From NCBI GenBank assembly GCA_030642325.1, contig DAOWNY010000097.1, positions 1 to 7,069 on the forward strand: a DNA stretch of 7,069 nucleotides. The letters are read 5' to 3'. Under the pieces are notes generated by a model. The model was not told the DNA's origin. It saw only the letters and a list, made by a program, of their open reading frames with translations, and did no database searches. This DNA is from Deltaproteobacteria bacterium (GTDB taxonomy: Bacteria > Desulfobacterota > DAOWNY01). Position numbers and translations under genes: made by a program. Below are positions 1 to 5,719 of the stretch, in pieces; within the stretch, counting starts at the first letter, position 1, and each line of letters starts with the position of its first letter.

Positions 1-1
1 G

Positions 2-817
2 ATATTCATCGAGAAATTGCTCTCCCTGGGAGAAAAAGGTCCGTTGGCACTGCTCACCATGAACCAGGACGGACAATCCTATCTAAGGATGAAGCGGGCT
101 ACCTATCTTATCGGCATGCTGGGCTTAAATGAACTGGTACAGATCCATACCGGTCAGGAACTGCACGAATCGGATGAGGCCTTGAAATTTGGCCTCAAAA
201 TTATCGCCCACATGAAGCTCCTGGTTGACAGGCTAAGTGAAAAACATGGGCTGCGGTTCGTTTTAGAGCAAACCCCCGCAGAAAGTACTGCATATCGTTT
301 TGCCAGGTTGGACTTAAGATACCATTCTCCCATGGCCGGTCACATTGTCAAGGGTGATATCTCCCGCGGGGAGGTATATTATACCAATTCAACCCTCTTC
401 AATGTTTCTTCCTCCTTAAATCCCATTGAGCGGGTTAAAAAAGAGGGGTTTTTCCATCCCATCATTGAGGCTGGAGCCCTAACCCATGTCTGGCTGGGAG
501 AATCTCGGCCCAATCCCGGTTCTTTGGCTGATTTTGTTACCAAAACATTCCGGTTTACCCAAAACGATCAAATTGCCTTCTCCCCGGAGTTTACCACTTG
601 CAATAGCTGCGGCAAAACATCCAGGGGGTTAAAAGATGATTGTGATTACTGCGGTAGTTCGGAGGTAGAGGGTATTACCAGGATTACCGGATATTTCACG
701 AAAATTTCCAGTTGGAACAAGGGAAAACTTGGGGAACTTCACGACCGCAACCGTAACCAGGCTTTCATAAAAAAAGAAAATGCCGACGAATCCGTTAAAC
801 TGACCATCAACCTTTAA
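2..817 (+). CDS. nrdD: Anaerobic (class III) ribonucleoside-triphosphate reductase, C-terminal part
   Basis: This is the last 271 codons of NrdD; the 5' part lies outside the window. Class III reductases convert ribonucleotides to deoxyribonucleotides in the cytoplasm using a glycyl radical. Visible marks, numbered from the first full codon, are a GLNE segment at 41-44, a TPAES motif with Glu94, a YYTNS segment near 120, a zinc-ribbon pair C200xxC203 and C214xxC217, and the glycyl-radical segment RITGYF with the radical Gly at 230. WNKGKLGELHDRNR follows the Gly, and the protein ends 41 residues after it. Glu94 lies 136 residues before the Gly, a spacing close to that of the active-site Glu in characterised class III enzymes; this assignment rests on memory and needs an alignment. 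The thiyl-radical Cys would lie upstream of the window. A redoxin gene and nrdG follow at once, which supports the call. Family assignment is very safe; the reductant subtype is open. Confidence 0.96.
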   Translation: MFIEKLLSLGEKGPLALLTMNQDGQSYLRMKRATYLIGMLGLNELVQIHTGQELHESDEALKFGLKIIAHMKLLVDRLSEKHGLRFVLEQTPAESTAYRFARLDLRYHSPMAGHIVKGDISRGEVYYTNSTLFNVSSSLNPIERVKKEGFFHPIIEAGALTHVWLGESRPNPGSLADFVTKTFRFTQNDQIAFSPEFTTCNSCGKTSRGLKDDCDYCGSSEVEGITRITGYFTKISSWNKGKLGELHDRNRNQAFIKKENADESVKLTINL

Positions 818-827
818 TACATTTAAT

Positions 828-833
828 AAGGAG
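828..833 (+). promoter_or_regulatory. Ribosome binding site of the redoxin gene
   Basis: AAGGAG stands 8 bases before the ATG at 842. It decides this start over the in-frame ATG at 857 (Met6), which would be too far from it. Confidence 0.8.
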
Positions 834-841
834 CGATTGAA

Positions 842-1144
842 ATGAAAAAATATAAAATGGTAAAAATCGTCTTTACTAAAACCGGTTGTGCACAATGTGA
901 AGATTTTAAAAACAAAAATTATTACGAAAATGCGGATATCACCGAGTATTCCCTGGAAGAACCCGAGGGTTTGAGCCTGGCTTGTTTTTACGACATGTGG
1001 AAGGACGATGCCATCAAAACCCCTGCCCTTTATATCGGACACGATAAATCTTTTGATTTTTCCGCCGTCAGGGAGTATGGGGAAGGAGTAATTAATTATT
1101 TGAAGGGACTTGTTCCGGTTGATCCCGGCGATATGAGAGCATAG
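842..1144 (+). CDS. NrdH/glutaredoxin-like thiol redoxin of the class III RNR operon
   Basis: A 100-residue thioredoxin-fold protein. The N-terminal strand KIVFTKTG leads into a CxxC site, Cys16-Ala-Gln-Cys19, and Thr60-Pro61 in TPALYIG fits the conserved cis-proline loop opposite the active site. There is no signal peptide or membrane segment, so it should be cytoplasmic. The gene lies between nrdD and nrdG with gaps of 24 and 15 bases, which points to co-transcription and a role in reducing the NrdD active-site disulfide. Known precedent: class III enzymes that use thioredoxin (Neisseria bacilliformis) or an operon-encoded NrdH-like protein fed by a ferredoxin disulfide reductase (Methanosarcina barkeri) instead of formate. 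The pair CAQC differs from the CPYC and CVQC pairs of ordinary glutaredoxin and NrdH, and there is a third Cys at 48. It could instead be a general glutaredoxin-like protein; the redoxin fold is confident, the partner is inferred from position. Confidence 0.82.
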   Translation: MKKYKMVKIVFTKTGCAQCEDFKNKNYYENADITEYSLEEPEGLSLACFYDMWKDDAIKTPALYIGHDKSFDFSAVREYGEGVINYLKGLVPVDPGDMRA

Positions 1145-1159
1145 TTTGTTGAGAAGATT

Positions 1160-1858
1160 ATGGAAAAAGAAGCAATACTGATAAAAGGATTTTTGGATAC
1201 CTCTTTTGTTGACTGGCCGGGTAAGGTCTGTTCGGTAATATTTCTTCCCGGATGCAATCTTCGTTGTCCATACTGCCATAATCACGAATTGATTTTTAAT
1301 TCCCGAAACCTCAAATCTTTTTTTCTAAAAGAGATCATGGAGCAATTGATAAATTTGAAGGACTGGGTTGAGGGGGTTTGTATCACCGGTGGGGAACCTA
1401 CCATCCATGCCGGCCTTCCCCATCTGATCAAAGAGATCAAAAAAGCCGGTTTTTTAGTGAAACTGGATACCAACGGAACTCACCCCCTTTTTTTAAAAAA
1501 ACTGATTGCCGACGGAATGCTGGATTACGTAGCAATGGACGTGAAGGGTCCCCTTGATGACTTCTCCTATCACCTGTCAGCGGGATGCGCAGTGGATGTA
1601 AAAAAAATAAAAGAGAGTATAAAAATCCTTAAGGCTTCCTCCCTGTCTACAGAATTTCGCACTACCATTCTTCCCCGAATCCTTCCGGAAGAAGCTGTCT
1701 ATCGACTTGCCCACCAACTTAAAGGGGTGAAAGCCCTGACCCTCCAAAATTTTAATGCCGCCGACCCCCTTGTACCTGCCTTCAAAAATTTACCGCCCTA
1801 TGATGAAAAAAAATTTCAGGAGATGCAGAAAAAGGTGTCGGAAATTATTGCCGGTTGA
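1160..1858 (+). CDS. nrdG: Anaerobic ribonucleotide reductase activating protein (radical SAM)
   Basis: A 232-residue radical-SAM activase. It reductively cleaves S-adenosylmethionine on a [4Fe-4S] cluster and abstracts a hydrogen from the NrdD glycine to make the glycyl radical. The sequence opens with GFLDTSFVDWPGKVCSVIF, typical of the longer NrdG2-type activases, then the cluster motif Cys32-N-L-R-Cys36-P-Y-Cys39-H-N. The SAM-binding GGEPT is at 77-81, and LDTNGTHP near 105 and VAMDVKGP near 125 are further radical-SAM core strands. The length suits the NrdG2 group rather than the roughly 155-residue E. coli NrdG. The start ATG lies 15 bases after the redoxin stop; GAGAAG just before it is only a weak ribosome binding site. 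A T7A7 run at 1488-1501 lies inside the gene, but the frame stays open. Related activases of pyruvate formate-lyase share these motifs; the neighbouring nrdD decides for NrdG. Confidence 0.93.
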   Translation: MEKEAILIKGFLDTSFVDWPGKVCSVIFLPGCNLRCPYCHNHELIFNSRNLKSFFLKEIMEQLINLKDWVEGVCITGGEPTIHAGLPHLIKEIKKAGFLVKLDTNGTHPLFLKKLIADGMLDYVAMDVKGPLDDFSYHLSAGCAVDVKKIKESIKILKASSLSTEFRTTILPRILPEEAVYRLAHQLKGVKALTLQNFNAADPLVPAFKNLPPYDEKKFQEMQKKVSEIIAG

Positions 1859-1893
1859 AACTCCTTGATATTTTTTTGTTTTTATTGTAAAAA

Positions 1894-1923
1894 TTGAAAA
1901 ACCGGGTGGATTAGACATAAGAT
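1894..1923 (+). promoter_or_regulatory. Possible sigma-70-type promoter before larB
   Basis: TTGAAA at 1894-1899 and TAAGAT at 1918-1923 are separated by 18 bases, matching 5 of 6 and 4 of 6 consensus positions. The pair sits in the 140-base gap between nrdG and larB, about 75 bases before the larB start. The gap is AT-rich, so a chance match is possible. No convincing terminator hairpin separates nrdG from it. Confidence 0.3.
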
Positions 1924-1998
1924 AGAATTTCGGATTGGTTTCCTTCCTGATTCGTTTTCCATTAAACGATATACCCAATAAAGCAAAAAATAAATAAA

Positions 1999-2748
1999 AT
2001 GAACTTAGATTACCTGAAAAAACTCCTGGAGAAAGTTAAAGATGATCAAGTAGATGTGGATACTGCCCTCAACATATTAAAGCATCTTCCCTTCGAGGAG
2101 ATCGGGTTCGCTACGATTGATCACCATCGGTCCCTACGGCAGGGTTTTCCCGAAGTGATCTGGGGAGAAGGAAAGAGCGCCCGGCAAATTCTGGAAATTA
2201 TGAATAAAATGAAAGAAAAACAAGACAATATCCTGGTGACGAGGGTGGCACCTGAAAAAGCGGAGATAATTAAGCAAGCCTTCTCTGAAGTCAACTATCA
2301 TCCCGACTCCCGTTCGCTAACCTTAGTAAACGAGCATATTGAAGTGAAGGGAAAGGGGACCATTCTGGTAATCAGTGCGGGAACTTCTGATATCCCGGTA
2401 GCCGAGGAAGCATTGATTACTGCCCAAATGATGGGAAACAAAACAGACTACCTGTACGATGTGGGTGTGGCGGGGCTTCACCGGCTGATCAGCCAAAAAG
2501 ATAAATTATTATCCGCCCAGGTGCTGATTGTAGTGGCCGGGATGGAAGGGGCATTGCCCAGTGTGGTGGGGGGGTTGGTGGCAAAGCCCATTATTGCCGT
2601 TCCCACCAGTGTAGGGTACGGGACCAGTTTTGGCGGAGTAACCGCTCTTTTGGGGATGTTGAACAGCTGCGCGGCAGGGGTTACGGTGGTCAACATCGAT
2701 AACGGCTTTGGAGCGGGTTATAATGCCGGTTTGATCAATCGAATCTGA
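1999..2748 (+). CDS. larB: LarB, nicotinic acid adenine dinucleotide carboxylase/hydrolase of nickel-pincer cofactor synthesis
   Basis: A 249-residue LarB of normal length. LarB carboxylates the pyridine ring of NaAD at C5 and hydrolyses it to the dicarboxylated mononucleotide and AMP, the first step of the nickel-pincer nucleotide cofactor first found in lactate racemase. The N-terminal part carries the family segment ATIDHHRSLRQGFPEVIWGE (38-57), followed by GKSARQI. The C-terminal half is a PurE/AIR-carboxylase-like domain with SAGTSDIPVAEEA (126-138), AGMEGALPSVVGGL (180-193), PTSVGYGTSFGG (202-213) and LNSCAAG, whose Cys224 matches in place the catalytic Cys described for L. plantarum LarB. 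larC follows after 376 non-coding bases. The ATG at 1999 has no Shine-Dalgarno sequence in the AT-rich bases before it, but the protein N-terminus looks complete. A plain PurE is excluded by the N-terminal domain. Confidence 0.95.
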   Translation: MNLDYLKKLLEKVKDDQVDVDTALNILKHLPFEEIGFATIDHHRSLRQGFPEVIWGEGKSARQILEIMNKMKEKQDNILVTRVAPEKAEIIKQAFSEVNYHPDSRSLTLVNEHIEVKGKGTILVISAGTSDIPVAEEALITAQMMGNKTDYLYDVGVAGLHRLISQKDKLLSAQVLIVVAGMEGALPSVVGGLVAKPIIAVPTSVGYGTSFGGVTALLGMLNSCAAGVTVVNIDNGFGAGYNAGLINRI

Positions 2749-2754
2749 GACTCG

Positions 2755-2811
2755 GTTGTCGGGCCAGGTGTCTAAACGTTCCGGCCAGGAACATATGTTC
2801 GGCCCAACAGC
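2755..2811 (+). other. Imperfect inverted repeat just after larB, able to fold as a long stem-loop
   Basis: GTTGTCGGGCC (2755-2765) can pair with GGCCCAACAGC (2801-2811) in 10 of 11 positions, counting one G-U pair; C2760 against A2806 is the mismatch. Inside lies a smaller stem, GTTCC (2778-2782) with GGAAC (2788-2792), around a 5-base loop. The heptamer GGCCAGG occurs twice, at 2762 and 2783. It begins 6 bases after the larB stop codon. No T-run follows on either strand, so it is not a classical intrinsic terminator. It could protect the larB mRNA 3' end or serve as a protein-binding site. Confidence 0.45.
2789..2800. promoter_or_regulatory. Perfect 12-base palindrome resembling a Gram-positive LexA (SOS) box
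   Basis: GAACATATGTTC is a perfect palindrome and fits the core GAAC-RNRY-GTTY of the Bacillus subtilis LexA/DinR box, though the outer bases are G and G rather than C and C. It lies after larB and more than 300 bases before larC. No SOS-type gene starts next to it, so its function is doubtful. An additional GTTC half-site lies at 2778-2781. Confidence 0.22.
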
Positions 2812-2950
2812 AAAAAGCAACTACTATTATTGCACAGGATTCGATTTCTTTATGGCGCCTTTCGTCCCTGTCTTAGTCTTTTTTAAGGAAAAACCGGCAA
2901 TAATCACAACAACAAATATCAATTTTACGGGGCAATCTAATACATATCCG

Positions 2951-2971
2951 TTCACAGTTTACGGTTTGCAG
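2951..2971 (-). repeat. Three degenerate 7-base tandem repeats (TTYACGG type)
   Basis: Consecutive heptamers are TTCACAG (2951), TTTACGG (2958) and TTTGCAG (2965). Read on the other strand they belong to the CCGTGAA/CCGTAAA family found in forward orientation at 3056-3083. The first copy with its left flank, CCGTTCACAG (2948-2957), is the reverse complement of CCGTGAACGG (3077-3086) at 9 of 10 positions. Confidence 0.6.
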
Positions 2972-2999
2972 ACAGTTAACTATTGCCTGAATTGAGCAT

Positions 3000-3020
3000 T
3001 TAGCTGTTAGCTGTTAGCCA
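3000..3020 (+). repeat. 7-base tandem repeat TTAGCTG, three copies
   Basis: TTAGCTG at 3000-3006 and 3007-3013 is followed by TTAGCCA at 3014-3020. This is a second heptamer family, lying between the two oppositely oriented CCGTGAA-type blocks. Confidence 0.7.
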
Positions 3021-3055
3021 ATTTACATCGTTACAAAATTCATTTCATTGAAAAA

Positions 3056-3083
3056 CCGTGAACCGTAAGCCGGCAACCGTGAA
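3056..3083 (+). repeat. Four degenerate 7-base tandem repeats (CCGTGAA type)
   Basis: Four heptamers start at 3056, 3063, 3070 and 3077. The first and last are CCGTGAA, the middle two are the variants CCGTAAG and CCGGCAA. The last copy runs into CGGTTACTC and forms, with the preceding AA, the left arm of the 18-base element at 3075-3092. Confidence 0.65.
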
Positions 3084-3092
3084 CGGTTACTC
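3075..3092 (+). repeat. 18-base dispersed element with 14-base inverted repeat, copy 1 (before larC)
   Basis: The element is AACCGT-GA-ACGGTT followed by ACTC. The hexamer arms are exact reverse complements around a 2-base centre. It differs at one base from the copy at 5628-5645. It ends 32 bases before the larC ATG and 15 bases before TATAAA (3108), so it would suit an operator, but it also continues the adjacent heptamer repeats. Confidence 0.5.
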
Positions 3093-3124
3093 TAATACTT
3101 GCCCGGGTATAAAACCATAAACCA

Positions 3125-4315
3125 ATGAAGATTGCTTTTTTTGACTGTTTTTCCGGTATTAGCGGGGATATGATCCTGGGGGCCCTTTTGGATTTGGGAC
3201 TCCCCGGGGACCTGCTTCTCCATGAATTGAAAAGATTGCCGCTTCCGGATTTTGATCTGGAGATATCCACCGCTCAACGAATGAACTTACAAGGGAAAAA
3301 GATAACCATTAAGCTCCCGGCGGCGGCGGAAAAGGGGAGAACCTTCCGGGAGATCAAGGAAATCATTAAAGATAGTTCTCTCAATTCTGCAGTCAAGGAA
3401 ACAAGCATTGCCGTCTTTCAGCAATTGGCGATAGCCGAGGCAAAAATTCACCGGCAAAAAATCGAGGCGGTCCATTTTCATGAAGTGGGGGCGATTGACT
3501 CCCTGGTGGATATCGTAGGCGCGGGAATCGGACTCCATTTTCTCAAGATCAGTCAGGTTCACACCTCATCCCTCCCTATGGGATCGGGTTTTACCAAGTG
3601 CCGGCACGGGATCATTCCCCTTCCCGCCCCTGCCACCGTGGAATTGTTAAGGGGCGTTCCCGTCCATTCCGCCGGAATAGAGGATGAGCTGGTAACCCCA
3701 ACCGGGGCGGCCATCTTGAAGGTTATCACTACTGAATTCGGCCCCATTCCCCCCATGGAAATCGAGCGGGTGGGCTATGGAGTGGGAACAAAAATATTTA
3801 AAGATCGGCCTAACCTCCTGCGAATTATCCTGGGTGAGGCGGAGGAAAAAATCACCACCGACCGGGCCATTGTTATCGAGACCAACATTGACGACATGAA
3901 TCCTCAGATTCACGGTTATCTGATGGAACGACTTCTTGAAATGGGAGCATTTGATGTGTCCTTTCAGCCTTTGCAGATGAAAAAAAATCGACCGGGGGTG
4001 CTGTTGAGAATTATTTGCGAAGAAGGTAAAAAGTCGGCATTAATAAAAAAAATCTTTCAAGAAACCACCACGTTAGGAATCAGGTGTTATGAAGTGGAAC
4101 GTTTCAAATTACCCCGCTGGTCGGAAGAATTACCCACCAGGTACGGCAGCATCCCGGTTAAAGTGGCAAAAGGTATCGACGGAAACTGGGAGCTTTTTCC
4201 CGAATATGAGGGGTGCAAACAGATAGCAAAAGAGCGGGGGATAGCCCTAAAAGAGGTGTACCGGGCGGTTCAGGATCAAAGCAGCTCTTTTAAACCTTCC
4301 CGGCTTTTTGATTAA
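3125..4315 (+). CDS. larC: LarC, nickel insertion protein (pyridinium-3,5-bisthiocarboxylic acid mononucleotide nickel chelatase)
   Basis: A 396-residue LarC in one continuous frame. LarC inserts nickel into the pincer nucleotide in a CTP-dependent reaction, the last step of the cofactor pathway, in the cytoplasm. The N-terminus FFDCFSGISGDMILGALLDLG (5-25) is the family signature. HFHEVGAIDSLVDIVG (117-132) and PLPAPATVELLRG (165-177) mark the LarC1 domain, and ETNIDDMNPQ (252-261) opens the LarC2 domain. In Lactiplantibacillus plantarum larC1 and larC2 are joined by programmed frameshifting; here no shift is needed. The His-rich stretch many LarC proteins have before the RTFREI-like segment is absent (residues about 64-74 read PAAAEKGRTFR). 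No Shine-Dalgarno sequence precedes the ATG; TATAAA ends only 11 bases upstream, so the mRNA may be nearly leaderless. An A8 run at 3980-3987 is a possible slip site. larE is not in the window. Confidence 0.95.
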   Translation: MKIAFFDCFSGISGDMILGALLDLGLPGDLLLHELKRLPLPDFDLEISTAQRMNLQGKKITIKLPAAAEKGRTFREIKEIIKDSSLNSAVKETSIAVFQQLAIAEAKIHRQKIEAVHFHEVGAIDSLVDIVGAGIGLHFLKISQVHTSSLPMGSGFTKCRHGIIPLPAPATVELLRGVPVHSAGIEDELVTPTGAAILKVITTEFGPIPPMEIERVGYGVGTKIFKDRPNLLRIILGEAEEKITTDRAIVIETNIDDMNPQIHGYLMERLLEMGAFDVSFQPLQMKKNRPGVLLRIICEEGKKSALIKKIFQETTTLGIRCYEVERFKLPRWSEELPTRYGSIPVKVAKGIDGNWELFPEYEGCKQIAKERGIALKEVYRAVQDQSSSFKPSRLFD

Positions 4316-4372
4316 TGGATAACGTCTTTTTTTTACCTTACGAATAATGAATCTTTATGATTATAATTTTAC

Positions 4373-4377
4373 AGGAG
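4373..4377 (+). promoter_or_regulatory. Ribosome binding site supporting the GTG start of cinA
   Basis: AGGAG lies 10 bases before GTG at 4388. The ATG overlapping its end (4378) is in another frame, so GTG is the start that fits the KAEILTIGDELISG N-terminus. Confidence 0.75.
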
Positions 4378-4387
4378 ATGGATTTTA

Positions 4388-5626
4388 GTGAAGGCGGAAA
4401 TATTGACCATCGGGGATGAGTTGATATCGGGAGGAATAGTAGATACTAATTCCTCATTTATCTCTGTAAGTCTTGCATCCATCGGGATTAAAACAACAAG
4501 ATGTACATCCGTGGGTGACGATGCCTTACTGATCAGGGAAACGGTCCACCATGCCCTGGAAAAATCCGATTTGATTATCTTGACCGGCGGGATCGGCCCA
4601 ACCGACGATGATATTACCCGGGAAACCATTTCAGGAATGGTGGGGAAAAAGCTGGTGATAAATAATCGGATTTTAAGTCTGATCGAAGAAAAACTGGGAA
4701 ATATGGGCCTCAATATGGCAAAAAGCGATAAAAAGCAGGCCCTTTTCCCCGAGGGAGCGGAAATAGTTGATAATCCGGTTGGTATTGCCGGGGGCTTTAT
4801 CGTAAACTTCCGGGAAAAACCAATTATTGTTTTACCCGGGGTTCCCCGGGAGTTACGAGGCATGCTGAAGGAAAACATCATCCCTTTTCTGGCCGGGAAA
4901 AACAGACAGGACCAGGTATTTAAAACCCGCACCCTGAAAGTCTTCGGAATCGTTGAGACCAGGGTCGAGGAATGCCTGCGGGGGGTTCTGGAGGGATATG
5001 AAAATGTAAAGATCAGCTTTCTGCCCGATTATCCGGAAAATCACATCCGGATAACGGTGGAAAGCAGCTTGGCAGAGGAGGCTGAAAAGATTCTGTTCGA
5101 GGTTAGCCAAAAAATCAGCCAAAGACTTGAGCCTTTTGTCTTTGGCTGCGATGCACAAACCTTAGAGAGTGTGGTGGGGGATTTATTACGCACCAATAAC
5201 ATGACCCTGGCGGTGGCCGAGTCGTGTACTGGAGGATTAATTACCCATCGCCTGACCAACATTCCGGGGAGTTCTGATTATCTCAACCAGGGAGTGGTAG
5301 CATACAGTAATCAGGCAAAAATCGATCTTTTAGGAGTCCGGGCTGATCTCATTAAGGAATTTGGGGCAGTCAGTGATAAGACGGCATGCAGTATGGCGCA
5401 GGGAGTGAGGAAAGTGGGAAAAAGCAGCCTGGGCCTGGCGGTGACCGGGGTTGCCGGTCCCGGGGGTGGAACGAAGATAAATCCGGTGGGCCGAGTATTC
5501 ATTGCGCTTACCGATGGAAAAAATACACAGGTGAAAGACTATCAATTCCCCGGAGGACGGGAGTTGATTAAGCTGATGACTTCCCAGACCGCCCTCAACC
5601 TCATACGGGGATATTTTTTGAAGTAA
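4388..5626 (+). CDS. cinA: CinA: COG1058 pyrophosphatase-like domain fused to NMN deamidase
   Basis: A 412-residue CinA of usual length. The N-terminal domain is of the molybdopterin-binding (MoaB/MoeA-like) fold with GDELISG (9-15) and TGGIGPTDDDITRE (66-79); in characterised homologues it hydrolyses ADP-ribose. The C-terminal domain is PncC-like and deamidates NMN to NaMN in NAD recycling. It carries AVAESCTGG (275-283), NIPGSSDYLNQGVVAYSNQ soon after, and VTGVAGPGGGT further on. Both domains look intact. The gene starts with GTG, 72 bases after larC, and thpR and recA follow. The name comes from competence- and damage-inducible expression together with recA in streptococci, but no SOS box is visible before it here. 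A link with LarB through nicotinate nucleotides is possible: NaMN is the precursor of NaAD. Confidence 0.94.
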   Translation: MKAEILTIGDELISGGIVDTNSSFISVSLASIGIKTTRCTSVGDDALLIRETVHHALEKSDLIILTGGIGPTDDDITRETISGMVGKKLVINNRILSLIEEKLGNMGLNMAKSDKKQALFPEGAEIVDNPVGIAGGFIVNFREKPIIVLPGVPRELRGMLKENIIPFLAGKNRQDQVFKTRTLKVFGIVETRVEECLRGVLEGYENVKISFLPDYPENHIRITVESSLAEEAEKILFEVSQKISQRLEPFVFGCDAQTLESVVGDLLRTNNMTLAVAESCTGGLITHRLTNIPGSSDYLNQGVVAYSNQAKIDLLGVRADLIKEFGAVSDKTACSMAQGVRKVGKSSLGLAVTGVAGPGGGTKINPVGRVFIALTDGKNTQVKDYQFPGGRELIKLMTSQTALNLIRGYFLK

Positions 5627-5627
5627 T

Positions 5628-5645
5628 AACCGTAAACGGTTACTC
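5628..5645 (+). repeat. 18-base dispersed element, copy 2 (after cinA)
   Basis: AACCGT-AA-ACGGTT plus ACTC, 17 of 18 bases identical to copy 1 at 3075-3092. The inverted repeat extends by one pair here (T5627 with A5642). It starts 1 base after the cinA stop codon and lies 112 bases before the thpR start. No T-run follows, so an intrinsic terminator is unlikely. Confidence 0.5.
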
Positions 5646-5719
5646 AATGCTATCAATTTAAGAATATCTTGTCCAAGTCCGGTTCTTGACATAAAAAAAC
5701 TCTTAACTTAACGACATTG

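Larger units (their letters stand above)
2749..3124 (+). other. 376-base intergenic region between larB and larC, rich in repeats
   Basis: No credible gene is present. From left to right it holds a long imperfect inverted repeat (2755-2811) containing a LexA-box-like palindrome (2789-2800), an AT-rich middle without clear signals (about 2812-2947), 7-base tandem repeats in the reverse orientation (2951-2971), a second 7-base repeat family (3000-3020), the first 7-base repeats in the forward orientation (3056-3083), and TATAAA at 3108-3113 just before the larC start. A frame open at 2756-2995 shows no family likeness and carries the repeats in its C-terminal part. Confidence 0.75.

Noticed and set aside
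629..1285. Long minus-strand open frame (218 codons) under nrdD, the redoxin gene and nrdG
   Set aside because: It lies antisense to three well-recognised genes, is rich in Phe and Ile as expected from A-rich sense codons, and shows no family likeness.
2756..2995. Open frame of 79 codons between larB and larC
   Set aside because: It starts inside the inverted repeat, ends just past the heptamer repeats, has no good ribosome binding site and no recognisable family or domain. It is most likely a chance frame.
2951..3092. CRISPR-like array
   Set aside because: The repeat units are 7 bases long, contiguous and degenerate, without spacers; no cas gene is present.
4327..4334. T8 run after larC as an intrinsic terminator
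   Set aside because: No GC-rich stem precedes the run; the upstream bases do not pair convincingly.
4362..4367. Consensus -10 TATAAT before cinA
   Set aside because: No acceptable -35 box lies 16-18 bases upstream, and the predicted start of transcription would fall within the cinA ribosome binding site.
5686..5691. Consensus -35 TTGACA before thpR
   Set aside because: The bases 16-18 downstream do not resemble a -10 box, and the better TATAAC at 5730 is about 38 bases away.
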